A DNA stretch of 13,878 nucleotides. It comes from Actinomycetes bacterium (GTDB lineage Bacteria; Actinomycetota; Acidimicrobiia; Acidimicrobiales; SZUA-35). How positions within the stretch are numbered: position 1 is the stretch's first letter; every line of letters begins with the position of its first letter. A model generated the notes under the pieces. It saw only the letters and a program-made list of their open reading frames with translations, ran no database searches and was not told the origin of the DNA. Both the position numbers and the translations under genes were made by a program. The DNA is taken from the NCBI GenBank assembly GCA_024227975.1, contig JAAETV010000358.1, positions 1-13,878 on the forward strand, in the 5' to 3' direction. This document shows positions 7,283 through 13,452 of this stretch, piece by piece.

Positions 7283-9627
7283 TGGGCGTGCTGGCGTGTG
7301 CGATCAATCAGCTCCTGCTGCATGGCGGGGGTCAGGTCGACGAAGTAGGCGCAATAGCCCGAGATCCTGACGAGCAGGTTGCGATGGCTGTCCGGATCGC
7401 GCATCGCCTCCTCGAGGACGGCCCTGTCGAGCACATTGACCTGCACCTGCATCCCGCCCTGGGCGAAGTAGCCGCCAACCAGTGCCCGCAAAGCGGCACG
7501 GCCTTCGGCATTGGCGACGGTGCTGGCATCGAACTTGATGTTCAGATTGATCCCGTTGCCAAACCGGCTGTGATCGAGGCCAGCCACCGAGTTGAGAGAC
7601 GCGGTCGGGCCCAGCAAGTCCGAACCGTCGGTTGGTGCTAGCCCATCAGCGAGGGGTCGGCCCGCCAGGCGCCCTGACGGCATGGCGGCCATACGTTGAC
7701 CGAAGCCTTGGTGGCAGGTCATCGAGTAATAGCCCGGCATCCAGCGACCGTGGCGCGTGTTGGTGTGGCGGGAGACGACATGATCGAAGAGCAGGGCCAC
7801 TCGATTGGCCAGTTCGTCTACTCCCGGGGAGTCGTTTCCGAAGCCAGAGACCTTGCGCATACGCGCCAGCATCAGCTCTTGACCCTCGAAGTTGGTGGCG
7901 CAAGCGTTGGCGATGTCCTCGAGGTCGTAGAGGCCTTGGTCGAAGACGAGCTCGTCGATGACGGCCAGAGAGTTGGCGAGATCGGCAACTCCGACGGCCT
8001 GGATGCCAGAGGCGTTGTACCAGGCTCCGCCAGCGGTCGAGTCGATTGCGTTCTCGATACAGCCGCCGATCAGCAGCGACGAGAAGGGGGTCGGGAAGTA
8101 GTCGGCGTTGGCTCGCTCGATGGCATCAAGCGAGCCCTTCAGTTGATCGACCCGCTCTGTTGTCTGCTGCTCCAGTTCGGCCAGCATGTCGTCGATACTG
8201 TGGAGCTCCCTCAACCAGGGTCGCTCGCAAACGTCGTTCTTGCCGAGACGATCGCGACCGGCCAGGAGCCATTCCATTGCGATCCCAAGATTGAAGATCG
8301 CGGCATCTGAAGACGTGAAGCTCTCGCCCGAGAGGGCGGGCTCGACACAACCAACGGTGGCGTAGTTCCAAACCTTCTCCTTGGCGTTACCGCGCTCGAC
8401 CATGGCGGGCATGATGACGTCATCGTTGTAGAGTGCGGGCGAGCCGCCACCCCCCGCCACGACCTCGATCACGCGTTGGAGGTACCTGGGGCTGGAGGTA
8501 CTACTGATGCGGGCATGCCAATTCGGTTGGCGGGTCTTGAATCCCTCCATCACATCGAGCATCAGGAAGCTCAGCTCGTTGGTGGCGTCATTGCCGTCGG
8601 CATCCACACCACCGATCGTCAGGGCTTGCCCGCTGGGCAGGCCGGCGAAGTACTCGGTGGCCCGCTTCGAGAAGAGGGGGATCACTTCGGAGAGTTTGAT
8701 GCAGAACGCCGCCATCAGCTCGCCCATCTCGTCGTCGGAGAGCTCGCCCCGTTCCTTCTGTTGGCGGTAGAGGGGCAGCAGATACTGATCCATCCGCCCC
8801 AAGCTGATGCCCTGGTCGATCGACTCGATCTGGATCACGACCTGGAAGAGCCAGACCAGCTGCAACGCCTCACGGACGGTGCGGGGCGGCTGGCGAGGTA
8901 CCTGGGCGAGCACCTCGGCGATATCATCCCGGCCGAGCCGATCGGCCTCGACCCGATAGCGGTCGGCGAATCGCTCGATGGCGTCGAGGACGATCAAGCT
9001 GGCTTCGAGGTATTCGTCGCCGTCGGGGGGCAACGCGCCCTCATCACGGCGTTGCTCGATCTTGTCCCGCAGCCCCTGGGTACCCAGGCGTATCAGCTCA
9101 CCGTAGTCAGGCAGGAAGTGGGCGATGCCACCCGCCTCGTTGACGACGAAGTGGAGCGCATTGAGCTGCTGAGCGGCGTAGGTGACCTTCTTGCGAAGAG
9201 AGAAGGCGCGCATCGGGAGGCTGCGGTTCAGCCAGTACGGAACGACCTTGCGCAATACCGTCCACTTCACGCCGGAAGGGACGGCGATCGGATTGACTTC
9301 ACGCTTCTCGAAGCTGAGTAGGTCCTCGAGCATGGCCGCCCCGGCCTTCTCGACGTGACAGATGGCTCCGATGCGGTGCTCGGTGTGGGTGCCAACGATC
9401 AGCTCATCCTCGTAGATCCTGATCGAACGATGATCCAGATGGTGGGCCAAGCTCTCAGCGCTCTGCCTCAATGGGGAGGCGCCGCTCGGCACCAGCTTCT
9501 TGTAGTAGGTCGTGTAGTGCATGGCGCGTTCGATGCCGATTGTCGGCACGCTGTCCGAATGGTCGGCATAGAGCTTGTGTATCCGGGCCGACGGATGCCA
9601 GCCTGACGAAGCTTCAGGAGTAGTCAT
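7279..9627 (-). CDS. Glycyl radical enzyme of the dehydratase/eliminase type, substrate unknown
   Basis: This 782-residue enzyme carries both hallmarks of the pyruvate formate-lyase-like superfamily. The thiyl Cys427 lies in YATVGCVEPALSGE, with Glu429 two residues on, and the radical Gly757 lies in VRISGYCAYFVDL close to the C-terminus. GCVEP is typical of glycerol/propanediol dehydratases and related C-O, C-N or C-S eliminases. Pyruvate formate-lyase instead has two adjacent cysteines. His170 (GIAHFLPDY) matches a conserved dehydratase His. Where glycerol dehydratase has a His-Ser pair before ISPARFDQY, this protein has Gln272-Gly273 (SIDQGISLGRMDQY), so glycerol is unlikely. It also differs from hydroxyproline dehydratase, which has GCVETG. 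The start is an ATG with AGGGGA six bases upstream. It lies 154 nt after badI and overlaps its activase by 4 nt. A role near the cyclohexanecarboxylate route is inference from the neighbours. Confidence 0.94.
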   Translation of the reverse strand: MTTPEASSGWHPSARIHKLYADHSDSVPTIGIERAMHYTTYYKKLVPSGASPLRQSAESLAHHLDHRSIRIYEDELIVGTHTEHRIGAICHVEKAGAAMLEDLLSFEKREVNPIAVPSGVKWTVLRKVVPYWLNRSLPMRAFSLRKKVTYAAQQLNALHFVVNEAGGIAHFLPDYGELIRLGTQGLRDKIEQRRDEGALPPDGDEYLEASLIVLDAIERFADRYRVEADRLGRDDIAEVLAQVPRQPPRTVREALQLVWLFQVVIQIESIDQGISLGRMDQYLLPLYRQQKERGELSDDEMGELMAAFCIKLSEVIPLFSKRATEYFAGLPSGQALTIGGVDADGNDATNELSFLMLDVMEGFKTRQPNWHARISSTSSPRYLQRVIEVVAGGGGSPALYNDDVIMPAMVERGNAKEKVWNYATVGCVEPALSGESFTSSDAAIFNLGIAMEWLLAGRDRLGKNDVCERPWLRELHSIDDMLAELEQQTTERVDQLKGSLDAIERANADYFPTPFSSLLIGGCIENAIDSTAGGAWYNASGIQAVGVADLANSLAVIDELVFDQGLYDLEDIANACATNFEGQELMLARMRKVSGFGNDSPGVDELANRVALLFDHVVSRHTNTRHGRWMPGYYSMTCHQGFGQRMAAMPSGRLAGRPLADGLAPTDGSDLLGPTASLNSVAGLDHSRFGNGINLNIKFDASTVANAEGRAALRALVGGYFAQGGMQVQVNVLDRAVLEEAMRDPDSHRNLLVRISGYCAYFVDLTPAMQQELIDRTRQHAQ

Positions 9628-9750
9628 CGGTAGTCCCCTCGCCTTGGGCGCTGCAAGCGATGCGTCTAGCGCTATCTACTCTCTCGTCACACTAGTCGCC
9701 CGCCCCAGCCGCCGTCGTGCTGCGCCGGGTCCGTTTCTCTCGCTGCGCCT

Positions 9751-9772
9751 CTGCCCCCTACGTCGGGGACAG
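9751..9772 (-). other. Stable hairpin after badI, inside the badI-glycyl radical enzyme gap
   Basis: In minus-strand RNA, CUGUCCCC and GGGGGCAG pair around the six-base loop GACGUA (eight pairs, one G-U). The stem begins ten bases after the badI stop. A second short stem, CGCCC-TACG-GGGCG in the plus strand, overlaps that stop. No U-run follows, so this is not a clear intrinsic terminator. It may mark an mRNA processing or partial-termination point between badHI and the glycyl radical genes. The rest of the 154-nt gap (9628-9781) shows only the ribosome site of the downstream gene. Confidence 0.4.
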
Positions 9773-9781
9773 GGCCGCGCC

Positions 9782-10564
9782 CTACGGGGCGAACTGGCGA
9801 AACTGGGGTGCCCGCTTTTCCTTCAGAGCATTCACTCCCTCTTGGGATTCGTCGCTCTCGTAGTAGAGCTTGAGCGCATACATTCCCATGCCAGCGATAC
9901 CAGCCTGGTGAGCGGTGTCCATGTTGAACGACCGCTTGGCAATGGCGATCGCGGTGGGGCTTCGCTCACAGATCTCCTCGGCCCAGGCCTCGACGGTGGA
10001 GTCGAGCTCATCGTCAGCCACACAGATGTTGGCCAGACCAATGGCCTCGGCCTCCTGGCCCGAGTAGCGGCGGCACAGATACCACATCTCCCGGGCCTTC
10101 TTCTCACCGATCACCCGAGACAGGAAGGCGGTTCCATAGCCTGGATCGACCGACCCCATCTTCGGGCCAACCTGCCCGAATACCGCCGACTCACCGCAGA
10201 TAGTGAGATCACAGATGGTGGCCAACACATTGCCCCCACCAATGGCGTAGCCCTGGACGCGGGCAATGATGGGGACGGGGACGTCACGAATAGCGGTGTG
10301 CAGCTCCTCGACCGGAAGGCCGATCGTTCCCCGGCCGTCGTACTGGCCTTCGTGGGCCGACTGGTCACCCCCGGTGCAGAAGGCTCGGTCGCCGGCACCG
10401 GCGAGCACGATGGCCCCGACTTCGGTGTCGTAGCCGGCACGGTGCAGGGCGTGGATGAGCTCATCACAAGTCTGACCCCGGAAGGCGTTCATGACCTCTG
10501 GGCGATTGAGCGTGATGTAGGCGACATGGCGCCGGATCTCGAAATTGATGTCGGTGTATTCCAT
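9782..10564 (-). CDS. badI: 2-ketocyclohexanecarboxyl-CoA hydrolase (ring-cleaving crotonase)
   Basis: This 260-residue crotonase-fold protein matches, as I recall it, BadI of Rhodopseudomonas palustris over nearly its whole length. BadI hydrolytically opens 2-ketocyclohexanecarboxyl-CoA to pimeloyl-CoA. Diagnostic stretches are MNAFRGQTCDELI, GAGDRAFCTGGDQS (oxyanion loop, about 56-69), ARVQGYAIGGGNVLATICDL (about 101-120), GQVGPKMGSVDPGYG (about 130-144, with Ser138 and Asp140) and RSFNMDTAHQAGIAGMGMYA near the C-terminus. The closest alternative is MenB, a ring-closing paralogue with a similar GPKxGSxDxGYG motif. The C-terminal third and the adjacent BadH favour BadI. The start is an ATG with AGGAG five to six bases upstream. 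It follows badH by 41 nt in the same operon, so the alcohol oxidation product passes straight to this enzyme. Confidence 0.92.
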   Translation of the reverse strand: MEYTDINFEIRRHVAYITLNRPEVMNAFRGQTCDELIHALHRAGYDTEVGAIVLAGAGDRAFCTGGDQSAHEGQYDGRGTIGLPVEELHTAIRDVPVPIIARVQGYAIGGGNVLATICDLTICGESAVFGQVGPKMGSVDPGYGTAFLSRVIGEKKAREMWYLCRRYSGQEAEAIGLANICVADDELDSTVEAWAEEICERSPTAIAIAKRSFNMDTAHQAGIAGMGMYALKLYYESDESQEGVNALKEKRAPQFRQFAP

Positions 10565-10605
10565 GGGGACTCCTGTCGGGTTGTTGGATCTGGTGAAGAC
10601 GGCGG

Positions 10606-11373
10606 TCAGCCCGCCATGGTCAAGCCGCCAGAAACGCTCAGCACTTGACCGGTAACGAAGGAAGCGGCGTCGCTGGCGAAGAACAGGATCGCCCCAGCCA
10701 GATCCTCGGGTTGCCCCAGGCGCCCGAGCGGGATCGCCCGCCGGAATGCCTCACGCAGCTTCTCCGGATTAGCGGCCGAATCGGTGACCGTAGCCAGCAG
10801 GGCGGTATCGGTTGGGCCCGGGCACACGACGTTGAATGTAATCCCTTGACGGGAGTGCTCACGGGCCAGGGTCTTGGACAGGGCCACCATGCCCGCCTTG
10901 CATGCGGCGTACACTGCCTCACCCGAGGAGCCGACCCGAGCCGCGTCAGAGGCAACGTTCACGACCCGGCCACTCCCCCGCTCGACCATGCCAGGAAGAA
11001 CGGCATGGTGCATGTGGAGGGCGCCGATCAGGTTGATGTCGATCAGTCGAGACCAGTCGTCCGGCTCAGTGTCGAGGAATGGTACGAACAGATCCCAGCC
11101 CGCATTGTTGACCAATACGTCGATTGGGCCGAGCTCATCTGTGACCCGTTCGATGGCACCGTCGACATCAGATCGTTCGGTGATGTCGCAGGCGACGGCC
11201 AGTGCCCGGCCCCCAGCGTCGGTGATGCGCTGCGCGGTTTCTGAGGCAGCATCGAGAGCCCGATCAAGGACTCCAATTAGCGCTCCCTCGGCAGCAAAAG
11301 CGCTGCACACGGCGCCCCCGATGCCCCCACCACCGCCCGTGACTACAACCGTACGACCCTCGAACCGATTCAT
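10606..11373 (-). CDS. badH: 2-hydroxycyclohexanecarboxyl-CoA dehydrogenase (short-chain dehydrogenase)
   Basis: This 255-residue short-chain dehydrogenase oxidises 2-hydroxycyclohexanecarboxyl-CoA to the 2-keto thioester that BadI opens. The NAD site is TGGGGGIGG (12-20), with Asp37 at the end of the second strand favouring NAD over NADP. The NNAG motif is at 89-92. The catalytic residues are Ser142, Tyr155 and Lys159 in VASDAARVGSS and YAACKAG. Stretches such as INLIGALHMHHAVLPGMVER, SDAARVGSSGEAVYAACKAG and QVLSVSGGLTMAG match BadH of Rhodopseudomonas palustris as I recall it, more closely than generic beta-ketoacyl reductases. The ATG at 11373 is preceded by AAGGAGG (11382-11388) at eight bases. 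It is the first gene of its operon, followed by badI, and is divergent from a MarR regulator across a perfect palindrome. Its candidate promoter lies within that palindrome, so regulation by the neighbouring protein is likely. Confidence 0.9.
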   Translation of the reverse strand: MNRFEGRTVVVTGGGGGIGGAVCSAFAAEGALIGVLDRALDAASETAQRITDAGGRALAVACDITERSDVDGAIERVTDELGPIDVLVNNAGWDLFVPFLDTEPDDWSRLIDINLIGALHMHHAVLPGMVERGSGRVVNVASDAARVGSSGEAVYAACKAGMVALSKTLAREHSRQGITFNVVCPGPTDTALLATVTDSAANPEKLREAFRRAIPLGRLGQPEDLAGAILFFASDAASFVTGQVLSVSGGLTMAG

Positions 11374-11386
11374 GATCTCTGCCTCC

Positions 11387-11417
11387 TTGACGATTTATAG
11401 CATGATCATGCTATAAA
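11387..11417 (+). promoter_or_regulatory. Candidate promoter of the MarR/BadR gene
   Basis: TTGACG (11387-11392) and TATAAA (11412-11417) resemble sigma70-type -35 and -10 boxes with a 19-nt spacer, or 18 nt if the -10 is read as CTATAA. Transcription would start near 11424 and give a leader of about 55 nt. The spacer is slightly long, so a weak promoter is expected. The boxes lie wholly inside the palindrome. Confidence 0.5.
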
Positions 11418-11424
11418 TCGTCAA
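11394..11424 (-). promoter_or_regulatory. Candidate badH promoter, mirror image of the regulator promoter
   Basis: On the minus strand the same TTGACG (11419-11424) and TATAAA (11394-11399) occur with the same 19-nt spacer, because the site is perfectly symmetric. The predicted start, near 11387, would put the 5' end almost at the AAGGAGG ribosome site (11382-11388) and leave a leader of only about 14 nt. Confidence 0.5.
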
Positions 11425-11478
11425 GGATGGGTAGGACCAGTTGGGAATTGTTTCCGTGCCAGATCGACTCACAAACCC

Positions 11479-11955
11479 ATGACACCGCAGGAACAAGCCC
11501 GGCATGACCTGGCCAACCGTCTCTTCTTCCGCCTTTATCAATGTGCCAACATGTTGCACAAGACCGGGACTCGGGCGGTGGAAAGCGAGGGACTGACGAC
11601 CCAGCGATGGGCTGTGATGGGCGCCTTGTCTCGACCCGAGGCAGTGGACGGTATGGCGGTCGGCGATCTGGCCCGCTACCTGAAAGTCAGCCGCCAGAGC
11701 CTTTCCGGCATCACCACCAGGCTCGAAGACGACGGCCTTATCGCCACTGATCTTGACCCTGCTGACCGACGTAGCCGACGGCTGCGCCTCACCTCGCACG
11801 GAGAACTGATGTGGCACGAGCGCGCTCTCCCCCGCATCCACGCCTTCTACGACCAGGCCGCTACCGGCCTTTCGGTTGAGGACATGAGCCACGCTCTGCA
11901 CTACCTCATGCGCCTCCTCGACAACATGACCACCATCGACGAGTGCACCGACTGA
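11479..11955 (+). CDS. badR: MarR-family regulator, probable BadR
   Basis: This 158-residue winged-helix repressor has the usual MarR length. The DNA-binding part runs from about 58 to 106: VGDLARYLKVSRQSLSGITT contains the recognition helix, and DPADRRSRRLRLT forms the wing. The flanking helices (about 8-35 and 110-150) would make the dimer interface. It is divergent from badH, and the gap holds a perfect palindrome with overlapping promoters for both. In Rhodopseudomonas palustris, BadR is a MarR protein that controls the cyclohexanecarboxylate genes in response to a pathway CoA intermediate, which I recall as the 2-keto thioester. The symbol here rests on family plus neighbours, not on a detailed match. 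The ATG at 11479 has no clear ribosome site, and no better in-frame start is seen. It converges on the small 49-residue gene. Confidence 0.75.
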   Translation: MTPQEQARHDLANRLFFRLYQCANMLHKTGTRAVESEGLTTQRWAVMGALSRPEAVDGMAVGDLARYLKVSRQSLSGITTRLEDDGLIATDLDPADRRSRRLRLTSHGELMWHERALPRIHAFYDQAATGLSVEDMSHALHYLMRLLDNMTTIDECTD

Positions 11956-11999
11956 CCGGATAGCTCACGACAGCCGTCTCCTCGAATTCGATCCCCCGT

Positions 12000-12149
12000 T
12001 CAACCCACGATCTGACCCGGCGGAGGCGGTCTGCGCTCGACTTCCTCATCGATCTCAGCTTGCTGGTCGGCTGTTGGCAAGTATCGGTCATCCGGCCTGT
12101 TGTGCAGTAGCCGTCTGAAGAAGCCACGCAGATCCTTGGTCAAACTCAC
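12000..12149 (-). CDS. 49-residue small protein, function unknown
   Basis: A GTG at 12149 opens a 49-codon frame that ends in TGA at 12000-12002. AAGGAGG (12155-12161) lies five bases upstream of the GTG, one of the best ribosome sites in the window. The peptide starts SLTKDLRGFFRRLLHNRPDD, a basic amphipathic stretch, continues with acidic residues (AEIDEEVERR) and ends in PPPPGQIVG. There is no signal peptide or membrane segment. It is 89 nt downstream of the 117-residue gene on the same strand, so it is probably the last gene of that operon. I do not recognise it. The ribosome site is the main argument for its reality. Confidence 0.6.
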   Translation of the reverse strand: MSLTKDLRGFFRRLLHNRPDDRYLPTADQQAEIDEEVERRPPPPGQIVG

Positions 12150-12154
12150 GTTTG

Positions 12155-12161
12155 CCTCCTT
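12155..12161 (-). promoter_or_regulatory. Strong ribosome binding site for the 49-residue small gene
   Basis: The minus strand reads AAGGAGG, five bases (CAAAC), then GTG. The match to the 16S anti-Shine-Dalgarno sequence and the optimal spacing are what single out this short frame as a gene. Confidence 0.6.
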
Positions 12162-12238
12162 GGCAAGACCAGAATCACAACATCGTCAGCCCGACCATCC
12201 GGGGCCTCATCTGGCCGGTGAACGCCAGTCAGGGAGGG

Positions 12239-12592
12239 TCAACGCCTGGTTGGTGGCGGCCCGCCCTTGTAGAGGTTCTTCACCCCACCCTCCCGGTAGG
12301 AGGCGGCGGCTGCGTCTTTGAAGCGAGCCGATGCCTCGTATTCCTCGATGGGGTACTCATCGTGTTCGGCGATGATGCGGATCTCGGTGACGTCTCTGAG
12401 CTCGAGTCCGAGTTCCTCGGCGATCTCTGCGTCGGTCATGGCCCGGCGGCGGACGCCTTCGGGAAGGAACTCGTTGATGTTGACCTGGTGCGAGTTCGAC
12501 ATCTGCACCACCTGGGCCCGGTAGCGGCGATAGAGCTCCGGGTCGACGATGTGAAAGCCGGTGAGCTCGCCGCGGTTCGGTCCAGTGGTCAC
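12239..12592 (-). CDS. 117-residue hypothetical protein with a possible helix-turn-helix
   Basis: I start this gene at the GTG at 12592, which overlaps the upstream stop as GTGA. A longer frame from an ATG at 12682 would run 94 nt back into the upstream iron-sulfur gene. The 117 residues are soluble and charged, with no cysteine-rich, membrane or signal segment. Residues about 53-72 (MTDAEIAEELGLELRDVTEI) have the spacing and hydrophobic pattern of a helix-turn-helix, so DNA or RNA binding is possible. Before that lie ELYRRYRAQVVQMSNSHQVN and INEFLPEGVRRR, and after it an acidic helix. Tight coupling to the two QueG-like proteins suggests a shared process. I do not recognise the family. Confidence 0.75.
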   Translation of the reverse strand: MTTGPNRGELTGFHIVDPELYRRYRAQVVQMSNSHQVNINEFLPEGVRRRAMTDAEIAEELGLELRDVTEIRIIAEHDEYPIEEYEASARFKDAAAASYREGGVKNLYKGGPPPTRR

Positions 12593-13452
12593 TTCAACAT
12601 CCTCTGCTCGGAGCCCACGGGGCAGGCACGCAGGCACTCGAAGCATTGTCCCTGGCTCACATTGGAATAGGTGATCGCCCACATGGTCCGGGTGAAGTAG
12701 CTGCCGTAGAGCATCATCTTGCGCCGATCGGGATCCGGCTCGGACAGGACTCGTTCGAGGACTGCCTGATAGCCGGGAACCCAGTAGTGATACACGCGGT
12801 CACGGCACCGGCTGGCATCGTAGGTCCGGTCGATGACCAGTCCGTCCTCGATCCGCCCACCGAGACAGCCACCGTCGTCGATGTTGCACACCTCGGCGCA
12901 TGGTGTGACACCTTGTTCCTCGTAGATCTCGACACATTCCGGAGCTGGGCAACAGGGCTGGTCGAGGGGACCGTCGGCCGTGAGTGGGAGTGATGTCAGT
13001 ATCACGGTGAGGTAGAGGAAGCCGTGCTTGGGATGCAGTACGGGGCCGGCCAGGCTCTGGCTCCCGGCGCCGGCGGCCACGGCGGCAGCGGCAAAATCGA
13101 GAAATGCCTTGTCGTCCTGATCGGTGGCGGTTGGCACGTTGAGGGCGTAGTAACCGAGGTTGTCCTCGATGTTGCGGGCCAGGGCGCTGCCAAGCGTTGC
13201 GATGCGGTCGGCGGTGCCCACCGTCTCCATCAGCTCGGCGCGGGGGCTGTTCCACTCCCCCGCACGTGGAGCGCTGCCGCCCAGGACGATCATGGACCGG
13301 ACCTGGGGCAGCAGATCGGTGGGACGTTGACCGGGGGCGGCATCGCCAAGCCGATCGGGATCGGCGACCTTGGCAACCAGTGCCCCCCGTTTCCGAGCTT
13401 GCTCGAGCAATTCAGCCTTGATGGTTTGCCAATCCGGGTCCGGTTCGGTCAT
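12589..13452 (-). CDS. QueG/reductive-dehalogenase-like iron-sulfur protein (paralogue 2)
   Basis: This 287-residue protein has the layout of epoxyqueuosine reductase and reductive dehalogenase relatives: an N-terminal alpha/beta region (DLLPQVRSMIVLGGS, then NLGYYALNVP and HPKHGFLYLTVILTSLPL) followed by a cysteine-rich module. Cysteines lie at 167, 168, 173, 185, 189, 196, 216, 270, 273 and 277. The last three form CFECLRACPVG, half of a bacterial ferredoxin motif, while the first cluster has unusual spacing. QueG binds cobalamin and two 4Fe-4S clusters, but I cannot see a decisive cobalamin residue here, and the C-terminal HEAT repeats of QueG are absent. The ATG at 13452 overlaps the upstream stop as ATGA. 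An earlier ATG at 13506 would lie inside that gene. It is probably an electron-transfer or reductase subunit acting with its neighbouring paralogue. The substrate is unknown. Confidence 0.75.
   Translation of the reverse strand: MTEPDPDWQTIKAELLEQARKRGALVAKVADPDRLGDAAPGQRPTDLLPQVRSMIVLGGSAPRAGEWNSPRAELMETVGTADRIATLGSALARNIEDNLGYYALNVPTATDQDDKAFLDFAAAAVAAGAGSQSLAGPVLHPKHGFLYLTVILTSLPLTADGPLDQPCCPAPECVEIYEEQGVTPCAEVCNIDDGGCLGGRIEDGLVIDRTYDASRCRDRVYHYWVPGYQAVLERVLSEPDPDRRKMMLYGSYFTRTMWAITYSNVSQGQCFECLRACPVGSEQRMLK

Larger units (their letters stand above)
11384..11427. repeat. Perfect 44-bp palindrome, candidate BadR operator
   Basis: Every base from 11384 to 11405 pairs with its mirror from 11427 to 11406, with no spacer and no mismatch. 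The centre is CATGATCATG. The next pair outward (C11383 against T11428) breaks symmetry. It fills the core of the 105-nt gap between badH and the MarR gene and overlaps the badH ribosome site. MarR dimers bind palindromes, usually of about 16-20 bp, so this length could hold more than one dimer or a site plus mirrored promoter elements. A terminator role is unlikely between two divergent starts. Confidence 0.85.

Noticed and set aside
8476..9321. 281-codon plus-strand frame opposite the glycyl radical enzyme
   Set aside because: It is a mirror of the coding strand of a clear enzyme gene and has no family features of its own.
7279..9627. Glycyl radical enzyme as pyruvate formate-lyase
   Set aside because: Pyruvate formate-lyase has two adjacent active-site cysteines. 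Here a single Cys427 is followed by Val-Glu.
9782..10564. badI product as MenB (naphthoate synthase)
   Set aside because: The shared GPKxGSxDxGYG motif fits both, but the C-terminal third and the adjacent badH favour BadI. No other menaquinone gene is present.
9575..10648. Long 357-codon plus-strand frame opposite badI
   Set aside because: It is antisense to a confidently identified gene, has no ribosome site or recognisable domain, and such frames are common opposite GC-rich genes.
11395..11901. 168-codon minus-strand frame opposite the MarR gene
   Set aside because: It is antisense to a complete MarR protein and begins inside the palindrome region without its own signals.
12239..12682. 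Longer version of the 117-residue protein starting at 12682
   Set aside because: It would overlap the upstream iron-sulfur gene by 94 nt. The GTG overlapping the stop by 4 nt fits the coupling seen in this operon.
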